The notes beneath the pieces were generated by a model, which was not told where the DNA came from, did no database searches, and saw only the letters and a list, made by a program, of their open reading frames with translations. This document shows, one piece after another, positions 1 through 11,500 of a stretch of 64,000 bases of DNA. The position numbers and the translations under genes are program-made. This stretch comes from Climacteris rufus (taxonomy: Eukaryota; Chordata; Aves; Passeriformes; Climacteridae). Positions within the stretch are counted from its first letter, which is position 1. Every line of letters begins with the position of its first letter. The stretch lies in assembly GCA_013398175.1 (NCBI GenBank), contig VZRZ01003061.1, positions 32,353 to 96,352 on the forward strand, given 5' to 3'.

Positions 1-34
1 CTCCTCCAAACTGTGCTATACATACATTTCCTTT

Positions 35-175
35 TGGCAGGGCAAAGCATTTAACCTCTTTACCTGTTTGTCCTCATCTCCAAAATGAGGAAGGCAGAAC
101 TGACCCAGTTCTTATTATATGTCAAATGGCTTCGAAGCATTTTGAAGTCATTAAATAAAAGGCATTGCAGAAGGA
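35..175 (-). mobile_element. MIR-like ancient SINE remnant
   Basis: On the + strand a pyrimidine-rich stretch with a cctcatctccaaaatgagg-type core is followed by a segment resembling the gcgctttgagat...aaaggcgct part of amniote MIR-type SINEs read in reverse. The order and spacing fit a minus-strand copy. The match is by eye to remembered consensus features and the copy is diverged. No target-site duplication could be seen. Confidence 0.5.
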
Positions 176-1752
176 TGATGCCTTGTTCCTGCCACGCTGC
201 TGTGGAACACATAACAAGAGGGAAAATGGGAAAGCAAGGGAAAGCTTAAATCCCTCCTGAAGCTTATAAAGATTCATGCTCTGCCTTCAGATTCTGATGT
301 GAGAAGTGTCCTCAACATGCTACACATATTTGGGATGAAGAAGTAATCGAGCTGACAAAAAAGCAGCTGCCTGTCTCTCTGCCTGTCGATGTTTTAACAC
401 CTTGTTAAGAGCTCTTGCTTTGGTGAAAAACAAGCACAGGCTCTGGGGTATGTGTAGGTTCAGCTCCTTTTATGAAGGCTGCCTCAGGTGAGGATCTGGC
501 TCGAGGTTTTCTTCAACCTTTTCTTTTTCCTTCTCCTTTTACAGCTGAAATTATTACCCCAGGAAATTATTCCCTTCAGGAGGGAAAGGTGGTGATGAAA
601 AAGCAGTCTTGGGGTACAGAGGGTGTAATTCAGCTCCTGGACGTCAGAGCAGAGCTCACATGCACACCCTTTACAAGGTGTTTGGCTGCTCCATCATGCC
701 CAGCCATGCTGAAAAAGGAACTTTTAATGCTCCCCTTCAGCTTCAGCCACATCTGCCTGCATTTGTCTCAGAATGAGGCATTGCTGTTGCTGTTAGAAAT
801 TCATTTAGGGCTGTGGGAGTGCCTAAGACCGGGATCTGGATGTGACACCTTGACCTGTGTGCACAAAACACCCTTGGAAGAGCTGGTAGGAACTGGAGGA
901 AGCTGAGAAAGGCAACCCCAAGATCCAGATTTTAACCTGAGAATGAAATGAAATGAAATGTTGTGTGATCAAATGAAGACCCTGAAATTCAAGCTCAAAA
1001 GCCACACAGATATTTACTGCAAGCCCTGGAAATAAATGTAGTGCACTGAGACTTGGTGAAGCTGCTCTGGAAGCATCTCACAGGGGGAGAAAGCCAATCC
1101 TAACCCATGGAGGTTGTTCTGAGGACATCAGGGGGGTTTTGCTGTTAGGGCACATAGGAGCCACAGTGCTGACACTCCAGTCAGTCCAACACTTACCAGC
1201 ATGGGCAAGGGTGCCAACCAGAGCAGGGGATACAGGACATTTCTGTTGACTCTTTCAGTACACCCAGGATTCAGCCCTGGCCACCCTGGTGCCACACCTT
1301 GCATCTGGCAGGACCCAACTGCTTGGCAACCCCACCCACAGCGCTGTGGTTTCAGCTCCCCAGACACAGCACAGTGGGGTGGGTCAGCTGCTGGGGGGGC
1401 TCCCTATCCCTGGCAGCAGCTTTGGGATGTGTCCTGTTCCTCTGACAGCCCTGGCTCTTCCTGGGGGTCTCTCCCAGCCTGTGGCATGGGGCTTCTCTCA
1501 TTGCCCACTCCCACTGTTCCAATGTGAGGACAGATTTTATTTAGGGTTTGTCTTCTCCCTGCTCCCCTCTCTGCACAATCTCTCCACACTCCCCACTAAA
1601 TCCCCTGCTCGTTTCCTAAGCAGGGATGCATTCAAGATAAAAAGATTTTTAGTTATTTTCCTAAGCTGACTTAAACCAAGTGGTCAGAGAAGGAGACTCA
1701 CGACCATCCTGGATGTGTGAGGATGACACAAACATTTGGGATGGAGGATTGA

Positions 1753-1822
1753 ATCCTAGGATCCTGGATGTAGGATGTAGGATCCTGGATCCTGAATGTA
1801 GGATCCTGGACACCTGGATACC
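1753..1822. repeat. Short degenerate GGATCCTGGATGTA repeat
   Basis: The motif aggatcctggatgta recurs four to five times with small changes across about 70 bases, mixing 7-bp and 14-bp spacing. It is a small, decayed tandem repeat with no sign of coding function. Confidence 0.6.
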
Positions 1823-3676
1823 TCTGTCAGGGCTCAGAGCTGGCCAAGCTCTGCTCAGCATGGGGTCTGAGTGGAGAAGCAGAAAGAACTCATCCTCTGA
1901 ATGCTCCAGAGACAACCTGAGCACAATTCCATGAGGATACAAGCCCTAGATCTCCCCCTCTGGTCTCTACAGAGCTGACCTGGTGCTTCTCAGTGCCTTT
2001 ACTTCAGAAGGATTTGCATTTTTAATACAGTTCACTGTTCTCCTGGTGGGATTTCCATGTTCCAATATTTATTGATCCCTGGGAAAACAGCTGTCTGGAA
2101 CAGAGGAATGAAAATTAAATGCAACATCGATGCTGCTCATCTACAATTCTCCTGGAGGAACTGTGCCTGTTTATTCTGTGAGCAGGAGGTGTGTTCTGTG
2201 TTAGTGTCCTCGGTCCAAGCCCAGGATTTCATTCCTTCACAGAGTGCTCCCTCCTCTCCCCCTTCCCCTCTCCCATTATCAGACAGGGTCTTGGGTAGTA
2301 ACACATGTTTTATAGGATTCTCTTTTTTCTTCAGGGAGAGGAAGACAGGGCAATTACGAGTGACTATCCCAGATGAAAAGCTTTTCCTGTGTATCCCTGT
2401 ATTTAGCTCACTGGAGGCTGCTTTGTTTAGGCTTTGGGTTTTTTTCCAGGATGTTCCGTCTGCCACCAGGGAATCTTGCAGACCATGGATCACGCAGCTT
2501 GGGTGCTCTGAGAGTTGACCTGGAGCCTCTTGGTTCAGACCAGGGGAGTTGCTTTATCCGTTGCTGGAAGGATGTGGAATGTATTTATAATCACTCTGTG
2601 CAGCAGCATCTCCACCCTGTTCCCATCAGTAAACACGGAACAAGGGCAGTTCACCAAACAGGGCCTGCCAAAAAATAACCACAGCCACGAGTAAACTCAA
2701 ACAGGCTTTTCATGGGAATTCTGCACAGGACTGGGGGCAGCTCTGGGGTCACCCCTCCATTACAAGCTCTGGAGAGTTTGAGGCAGGGCAGGGTTTGGAG
2801 CAGGATGGAGAAGGTGCTGGGTGAGGGTCCAGCAGCAAGGAGCAGAGCCCAGGTTAGGCTGCAGCCTTAGAGGAGTTTTCTGCACAATCTTGACCTATCT
2901 TCAAAATCACTTTGAAGGACAGCACTTTGGGGCTTTTTCAGCCCAAATGATTTTTAAATTGTGGAGATGAAGTGAGCCAAATACCTCAGATGACATTCCT
3001 GGGAGCTGGACAACCTATCAGCAGCTGGAAATTTGGCTTCTTCCAGTTGGTGTCAAAGCCTAATATTTATTTAAAGCAAGCTTTATAATGCTTGTTATGA
3101 TATTTAAATATTTGCTTTCAGTCTCAGGGAAGCTGCCAACTCATCTTAGCCACATGTGACTCCTGCAACCTGAAATGATGGTCTTGCCACCTGGAGCCCA
3201 TTTCTGGGGGGCAGACTGAGGAACACACAGAGATTTATACATTGCAGAGCCAGCCAGCTCCCAGGTGAGCTGCTCAGTGTAGCAAGTGCTAACAGCATCA
3301 TCTCTGCCTGAGCCAAAATCAGCCCAGGGCTGCCCCAAGGAAACTTCATTGCCCCCATGGGACCTGGAGCTGGGGCTGGCTGAGACACACAGGAGCCCCC
3401 TCGGGGCTGGAACCCCAGAGCTTGTCCCAGTAACCCCCACCCAGGGAACAGGGAAGTGAGAAATCCACAGTTCTGTGAGGGAGCTGGATTATTGCAGCTC
3501 TGCTCACCTGCCTGAACAGCTTTTGGATGGTTTAGTGCCCCTGAGCCATTGTTAATTCCAGGAAAGGATCTGCTAATCCATAAACAGCAACGTGGATGGT
3601 GACCAGGAGCTCCTGGGCCACTGGGGAGTCACCAGGAGACATTAGAGGAGAGACAGTGCTGATGGACAGGAGGAAA

Positions 3677-4027
3677 CAGCTCTCCAGGAGGGATCAAACA
3701 GCTCTCCATGGGGGATCAAACAACTCTCCATGTGGGATTAAAGAGATCTCCATGAGAGAACAAACAGCTCTCCATGTGGGATCACACAGCTCTCCACGTG
3801 GGATTAAAGAGATCTCCATGTGGGATTAAAGAGATCTCCATGTGGGATTAAAGAGATCTCCATGTGGGATTAAAGAGATCTCCATGAGAGAACAAACAGC
3901 TCTCCATGTGGGATCACACAGCTCTCCATGAGGGATTAAAGAGATCTCCATGTGGGACTAAAGAGATCTCCATGTGGGATCACACAGATCCCCATGAGGG
4001 ATCAAACAGTTCTCCACGAGGGATCAA
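3677..4027. repeat. 22-bp minisatellite, about 16 copies
   Basis: A 22-bp unit repeats head to tail for 351 bp, about 16 copies. There are two main subtypes: one of the form cagctctccatgtgggatca followed by aa, and one beginning gagatctcc and ending gattaaa. The subtypes are interspersed in runs rather than random, which suggests block duplication of multi-unit segments. A 77-residue open frame crosses it only because the repeat lacks stops in that frame. Confidence 0.95.
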
Positions 4028-6152
4028 TCACCAGCACAGGTTGGTGGGTGGGGTGTGAGGGATCTCCAGGAAGAGCCCATTCCTGACAGCTGTCAATCAA
4101 CCTGCAGACCCTGCTCTAGGACCAGGGATGAGCTCTTGGACAATTACTTGATTACTGCTTAATGATTCATGTGGAGTGTCATGAAAAGTAACTGTGGGGC
4201 AGGAAGGGGAGGATGGAGCATCAGGGTGGAAATGAATCCTGTAATATTTTTTTTTTCTCAATCCAGGCCTTGCATGTGCTGTGTTCACTGAGTGAGCATT
4301 ACAGACATGTTCCATGTCTACACAGACACAAGCAAACAAAATATACTATAGAAATAAAATAGAAAAGTAATGCAGAAATACATAAAAATGCTAAATATTA
4401 AATAGCTAAAGTACATCCTATGGCCTCAAGAGATGTGCTGCAGTTTTGCAGGACCAGTCCTAAGGCTGGAACTGTACTGAGGGGTCTCTCTGTCCCCCTT
4501 CAGCAACAGAGACCCTGCACAAGGGACATGCTTTGGAAGAGTCCCTCTTGCCACCAGGACACAGAATAGTGTGCACAGCAAAGTCTCGTTGTGAGGAAGG
4601 CCAGAAAGTCTGTGGCTGCCAGCCCAGCTTGAGGAATTAAGTGTTTATTCCGTTTCCTTCTTCCACATCAGCGATAAAGTTCTGGTACATTTCTGAAGGA
4701 AAAGTAATCCCATTTCCCAGCTCTCATTCCTTGCACTCCACAGGCCCACGCAGACACATGGACATACAAAAGCTGGAATCTACCTTGAAAAGAGCCCAGA
4801 AGCCTGACATCAGCACCTGGCACAGGCACTTCATTCCAAGAGCCAGAGCCAGAACCCCTGAAGTCAGTCAGCTCTCACACGCTGCTGTGAGCTGCCCAGG
4901 AAACCTGGGAGACTCCCAAAACACAGCCCTGTCCTTCCCCCCATGCTGGTGTGAAGCCTCACAGCAGCTCCTCTCATGCACCACATTTTTCCAGCTCCTG
5001 CTGAAGCTGCAGGTAGAGAGCCCAGTGTGGAAGTTTGAGTTGCAGCCATTTGCCATTGCTGTACAAAGGAGAGAAAGATCTTTGTGCCCAGCTCACCCCT
5101 GGAACTCATTACCACACCTTGTCAGCCCAGTCAGGAGCTGGGCAGGGCTGTCCACACAAGGGGGGCCCAGGGTTGCACAGAATCCCATAAAAACCTCCAG
5201 TGATAAGGGAGTGTTCTGCTCCCAGCTGTCCATCACTCCACATTTGGCTCAGGGAGCAAATACACCAACAAAGGCACAGCACTGGGTTTGATCCTGATCT
5301 CAGGCACTGCAGAAATTCCTCTGTCTCCGTGTCTCCACAAGAATGGCTTTGTGTGTCATTTGAGGAAAATCTGTTTTATTTATTTCCCATCTTTTCATCC
5401 CCGCTCTCCATTTTTATAGATCTATTGGCATAGGAGCTGGATACTTCAGCAAATGAGGTTAACCTCTGACCATAAATTACTGCTCCCTCAGGAGGAAGTG
5501 GTAATAAAAAAGGAAACAGCCACAACTCCAGCGGAGAGCAGCAAAGGCAGAGACAGCAAGGGCTGTACAAATTACAAAACCACCAGCCCCTGCAACCCTT
5601 ACCAGGGCTGGCCATGCAAATAATAAAGTGTGACATAAACACACACAAAACTGGACTCAGCTTGGCCAGAACAATCATTCCTATGCCAAGAAAAATAAGC
5701 AGCTTTCCCATTTTCCCTGGAGTTTCCTATCTAATGGCTCTCGGGGCCTCTGTCACATCAGGGACAACACGTGGCAGAAGACCACAGGCAGCTGAGAAGA
5801 GAAATGATCTAATGATCTGTAGCATTGCTTTTAACCATCTTATCATGCAGGAACAGAGGGCAAGGCAGCCCTTGGTACGAGTGCTCAGGATAAAACAGAG
5901 TGAAAGCCCAGGCAGGTGCACTGTCACACATCCACTGGGATTTCCATACCAGGATTCTGGGCTCACCCCTCATCTGTGGCTGGCTTTTACCTGTGGGAAT
6001 TCACATGCTCACCTTGAGACTTTTTAAAGGAATGAGAAGGACATAAACACCTTCCTTCTCTTTAACTGACCTCTGAGGCACCTGAGGCTGAGCTTCTGAG
6101 CATGGAGGGGACCCTAAAATCAGTGGGGTGAAAAGCTGCACAGGTCAGTTGT

Positions 6153-6209
6153 AAGAAGGGAAAGGAGAGAGGGGAAGGGAAAGGAGAGAAGGGAGAGAAG
6201 GGAAAGGGA
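6153..6209. repeat. Polypurine tract (AAGGGA/GGAGA-rich)
   Basis: Fifty-seven consecutive purines made of gggaaagg and gagagaaggg variants, partly mirror-symmetric. Such tracts can adopt triplex (H-DNA) structures. This is a simple-sequence feature with no gene attached. Confidence 0.9.
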
Positions 6210-6624
6210 TTCTGCAGGGCTGTGCCTGGGGGAGATGGAGATTCTGAGTGAGGGGTTCAGGTCTCTGCTTGGGCCTTCCCCAAGCATCCTGCTGAGAACC
6301 CAGCACAAAGTGTGAGTGTGGGTGAAATGAAACCTGAGCTGAGCACAGGAACAAACAGAGCCAGGCACTTGGGAAATTTGTCTAGAATGTCTCCCAAGTA
6401 GCTGCCTGAGTGCTTTCTGCTCTGCTTCTCATTTTCTTGGCTGTTGGGAAGCTGTCTACAGTTCTATAATGTATTATGGGTTTATAGGGACCAAAACCTT
6501 CTCCACAACCACTGACTGGCTGGCTCCATCACTCCATGGGGATTTTTGTTCCATAGGTGCAGATGAAATTATTGCTTCCTTTATCAGCATCAAGTTAGAA
6601 ACTGTTCTCCTTTGGAAAAAGTAC

Positions 6625-6639
6625 AAAAAAAAAAAAAAA
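6625..6639. repeat. Poly(A) run of 15
   Basis: Fifteen A residues followed by GGGG. It could be the tail of an old retroposed sequence, but no recognisable element body lies upstream. Confidence 0.9.
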
Positions 6640-8057
6640 GGGGATATTGGCTAAGCAAACTGTGAGTTTCCAGTCTGAAAAATAGGGAGGGAGGCTGGGA
6701 ATGGTGTAGGTCTTTAGATGCAAGGAGGGTGAAGAGGCAACAAGAACTGCACTGAGAACCCTGGGGAGCAGCAGCTGATGTGCTGAAAAGAAGCCAAAGG
6801 AGAGGTTCCTGTGTGCACCTTGCTCTGGAAAACCTTGCTGTGGGCATTAAAAGCATTGTATGCCTTCAAAAAACGTGTGGGGATGGTCAAAGCAAAGGCA
6901 GCAGGATTATTAAGCCAAAAGACAGCACCTCTCTCTCAGCTTGTGCCTGACAGTCCCAGGCTGGCAAACCAATCCTGGAAAAGACAATTTCCTCACTGCC
7001 TTCTTCAGTGGCTCCAATCTGAGCCCCTGGCAGGCAGGATGATGGAGTAGATGAATCTCTGACATGATATACTATGGATGATCTTATGTCCCTAATACTT
7101 TTGTGCTAAATGGGGAACATTACTGGGAGCTGCCTCTCCCTCACCCATTCCTTTGTGCTCTTCCTGACTGGAGCTTTCTTTCTTGTTGGCATCCTTAAAT
7201 ATTCCCTGCCTTTCCACAAGCATCCATAGGCAAGGTCTTACACCTGCCTGTCCTGCTGTTCTGGAAAGCTTTGCCCAAGGAAAGCTTTGCTGCCTCTGTG
7301 CTGGGAGCAGCTCAGCGCCTGCAGCCGGGAGCTGCGGATTCTCAGGGGGACAGGGCTGCTCCCGTGCTCCTGGCTCTCCTCTGGATTTCCAGCTCCTAAA
7401 CTGCATTAAAAGGAGGTAGGAGGGCAGCTGAATAACAAGACTTTTCAGTGGAAGCAACTGCTACAGCAGCCAGAGGGATGTGGCCCGTGGAAAGGAGGGA
7501 GCCAGACTCACCCGGGGTAGGGAGCTGTTGCATGCACATTCACTATTCAAATGAGATCCACGCTTTCCCTCCTTTCCTGGAGCATTTTCCCTAACTTGTT
7601 TTTTTGTTTGGTGGGGTTGGAGGAGTGTCATCAACACTGCTGCGAGATTGAAGCAGTAAATAATTCTTTATCACCACAGCATTGCAAACCATTGCAAAAT
7701 CTCTCTTGCTGTCCAGCCCAACACTTGTAATAAGCTACTGCCAAACTGGATGGCAAAAAGCAAATATTAGCAGCTGACCCTGGAGTATTTTCCTTGTCAT
7801 CCAGAGGCACTGCTTTCTTGATTCAAGGCAGAGGACAAGGAACAGTGAAATCACATAGAACTGAGCTGCTATCAGAGCTGTGAGAATGCCATGACATCAC
7901 TTGTCAAAGGGACATCCAAACCCCAGCCTGGGTGTCCAGGGCGAGGAGAAGGCATTTGAAGGATGTCATTATTTTGTTAAAGATGCCATTATTTTATGAC
8001 ATTATTTTGTACCAGCAATAGTGTGGCCAGCATGGAAGTGATCAGTGTCACATCTCC

Positions 8058-8566
8058 AATCCTGGGGAGAGCTCTGGGCCCCTCAGTTCAGGAAGGACTT
8101 GGAGGGGCTGGAGCAGAGCAAGGGAACAGTTCCAGAGGAGGGAACGGAGCTGGGAAGGGGCTGGAGAATCCTGAGGGAGCTGGGAAAGGGGCTCAGCCTG
8201 GAGCAAAGGAGGCTCAGGGGGCCCTGCTGGCTCTGCACAGCTCCTGCCAGGAGGGGCAGCCAGGGGGGTCGGGCTCTGCTCCCAGGGAACAGGGACAGGA
8301 GCAGAGGGAACGGCCTCAGGCTGGGCCAAGGGAGGCTCAGCTTGGAAATTGGGAAAATTCCTTCATGGAAAGGGCTGTCCATCCCTGGCACAGCTGCCTG
8401 GGCAGTGGTGGGGTCCCCATCCCTGGGGGGATTTAAAGCCCTGTGGATGTGGCCCTTGGGGACAGGGTCAGTGTGGCCTGGGCAGTGCTGGGGGATGGCT
8501 GCACTTGGTGGTCTCAGAGGCTTTTCCAACCACAGTGATTGAATGAATCTCTGATTTTATGATTAT
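8058..8566 (+). mobile_element. CR1 LINE, 5'-truncated 3' end
   Basis: About 510 bp resemble the 3' end of avian chicken repeat 1 (CR1) non-LTR retrotransposons in forward orientation. Recognisable blocks in order are cctcagttcaggaaggactt, the gagcctggag...aggaggctca segment, gtggggtccccatccctgg, gtggatgtggcccttgggga, and the terminal cttttccaacc...gattctatgat-like tail (here diverged to gattgaatgaatctctgatt). CR1 copies are usually truncated at the 5' end, as here, so no reverse transcriptase remains. Open frames on both strands inside it are remnants or chance, not genes. Confidence 0.88.
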
Positions 8567-11500
8567 TCAGCCATCAAGCCGTAGCACTACATTGATGTTC
8601 ATGGAATAAACAGAAAAACTCTTCTAGAAGAATGCTCCGTGTTTTCACACAGCCTAATAACTTCAGTCTACAATCTGTGACCATTCTCCAGCAGCCCATG
8701 GCAGACAACTCCTCTGTTACTCAATTTTATGGCACAGACATGTACAGCAGCATAACTTCTGATTGTGCCAGTATGCACTAACACAAACCACAGAAAATGC
8801 TTATATTTTTTTAACAATTTCTATAAAACAGTGTTAGATTTCCACAGAACCTTGGCAGTTTTCATGCCTATTAAATTTTAATACAGCAGATAAAATTGGC
8901 AGAAATTACCTTGTGAAATGCTCTTTACATCTCTGTATCAGTTTCCATCTGCCAGATTCTGCTGCCTTTATGCATTTTGAATAGTCCCTTACTCCTGAAA
9001 TAGTCCCAGGAAAGTGGTGGGAGCACTTCAATATGCCTCTGATAAAGCAACAAAACCCTGCTGAAATGGAGCAATAAATCCAGCACAGGTGGGCAACAGC
9101 AATGTGCTAAACTGCACCCCCACAACTGTACATCTCCAATATTTAATTATCTGTCTCCTTGTTTCCAAACCCTGCACTTTGCCTTTTGCACATGGATTAC
9201 CATCACCTTCGCCAAGGGAAGTGGAGGGATGTTGTCACCAGGAGTGCAGTTGTGAAAGCAACAGCCAAACCTTCCCAAAGAGGCTCTGGCAGTGTTGGTG
9301 TTCCTGACTGTTGGCTCCAGCAGGTGGAAATGGGAAGCTTTCCTGAAGGAAAGACTCAAAGGACAACTGGTTTCCTTAGTGCTCTGGAATAATGCTGGGA
9401 AGGAAGAGGCAGTTCTTGGCCTTGCAACACCCCCTCAACCCACTGGTGCTGGCAGGAATCCTCAGTGGCTCATGAGCCAAAGCTGCCTCTTCCTTCAAAA
9501 GAAGCTGCCAGTTGAATCCTTCTGCAGGCTGAGGATGGCCCCAGTGAAATTCCACCTGCACACTGCCACTTTATGGACCCCGAGCAACCCAGTGAAGCTT
9601 CCTCCCCTCAAAGTCCCTTTTGATGCTGCAGGGATGTTCTGGGAGTGCACTACGGCATAGAGTAAGGGTGACACACTGTGTGGACAGAGAGAAGTGCAAG
9701 TCCTCCCCTCCTGCACAACTTTTTTCAGAGATTTGGTCCTTTCTTTGAAACCTGAGTGTGGACGGAGGCAAACCCAAAGCAGCCTCAGTGGAGATCTCCT
9801 CTGGGCCCCTCCTGAAAAAAGGCTGAGGCTGCACTTTCACACCAAGCATTCCCATCTTGGATGAAGCCAGAGCAAGACACAATAAATTTGAGGATGTCCC
9901 TGGACTCTGCATAAGAAAAGAAAGTTTTCTGTGTCCTCCTAATTGTTGCCACAAACCTCTGAGTAAGAAGAGACACAAAGCACCAGGGCAGATGTGCCTT
10001 TAGCTGCAGAAAATCCCTCCAGCAGCCAGCGTGGGCTCAGCACTGCCTGGAGAAATGCAGCAAGTCTGGCTCAGGAGTTCAAGCTCAGAGAGAAAAGATG
10101 AAGCAGCAGTTTCAGGGTTTAGTGGCATTTTTAAACCAGACTGTGGATGTAACCCTTATCTAAAGAAAGTACAACCTTACACACAGCTAAAAATGTTGAT
10201 CTCAATCCTCACTGCCAAACACACCAGCAGAGAGACTGAGACAAATGCTTGTACGAGGGAATGATAAGAGAGGGAAGCAGAGATGAGAAATGCACAAGCC
10301 AGTCCTCAGAGCCCACCTTGCTGATTTTTAAATCCTTGTTTTCCTACTGAAAGCCCTTGTTATTCCCACCTCTGCCATTTAGAGGAGGAAATCCCTGCAG
10401 TATTTTTCATTCTTCCTGATGCCTGGAAGACAAAGAACCTCTGCACAGAAGAGCCTTGTGGCATTGCTAGGGATACCAAGGCTGCTATAAAATCGCTGCT
10501 TTTGGTCTTTAACTGCTGCTTACCCAGGCTGTGAGATGGCAGGTGCCTGGCCTGCAGACAACACAAACTTTGGGGCTTTAAGAAAAGAGGAGCAGCACTT
10601 TTTTTCACTGTGAGCTTCACCTGTTACTGAACACTGTGGGCAGAAACAAGCAGGACCCACCAGCCATGGGATACAGGTTTTACTGTGCTGCAGCTCCAAT
10701 TCAGCTTGTCAGGACCAGTCAGGCTCTCCTCCATGCCATGGCAGGCTGCAGTGACATCCCTTAACCCCAAAGCACATTCCCACCTTGCCAGTAAATCCAG
10801 GATCCTGCCAGACTGAGACTCCTTGGTCAGGATAACAGCACTCAGGCTGTGTTACTGCAGATCTGGAGCACAATTCCTGGGAAAACATGGGATATGTCCT
10901 TAGCCCAGACCAGGAACAGCACCAGAGACCAGGAACACGCAGGTGAGCTGTTCAGGAGCAGCAGTTTGATCCACACCACTGAAGCAGAGGCCAATGCCCT
11001 GACAGTGAGATCATTCCCCCCACCCTGTGTCTGGCATCCTGCTGACTTTAAGGCACTGCTGAGGGAGAAACTTGGAGAAGGAAAAGCACCAAATGGGAAG
11101 CACACATCCAACTTCATTTACAGGCCAAACAGCAGAATGCAGTCGCTGAGAATGGCAAGGTCTCGCCAGCTTTTTCCTTGGGAAGCAGCATCCAAGAAAT
11201 GCATGCTTTATCTCTGGAATCCATGGCACAGAGTGTGCTGAAATGAGGGCCTGAGCAGGGCTCCCTGGCCGGGGTGGTGACTCCTGGGGGACAAAGGAGA
11301 GCCTGTTGTCTCCAGCTCCACAGCCAGGCTGCTCCTGAGCGCTATTCCTGGCCTTGCACTGAGTCACTCGGTGACCTTGCTGAGAAAGGCTCTCACATCC
11401 CGCTCTGCCTGCCTGTAAAAGCCATCCTGGTCTCCCAAGATTGAATTCTATTCAAAGCATAGATGATGAACAAATATGAAATACTTCTTCTGCTTTCCTT

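Noticed and set aside
3677..4027. CRISPR-like repeat array
   Set aside because: The 22-bp units are directly adjacent with no unique spacers, and the genome is vertebrate; it is a minisatellite.
4641..5291. A 216-codon open frame on the + strand
   Set aside because: No domain, signal or membrane pattern, no splice context and no recognisable family; chance length is plausible in GC-moderate DNA.
8045..8542. Open frames of 146-165 residues
   Set aside because: They lie inside the truncated CR1 3' end and carry no reverse transcriptase motif.
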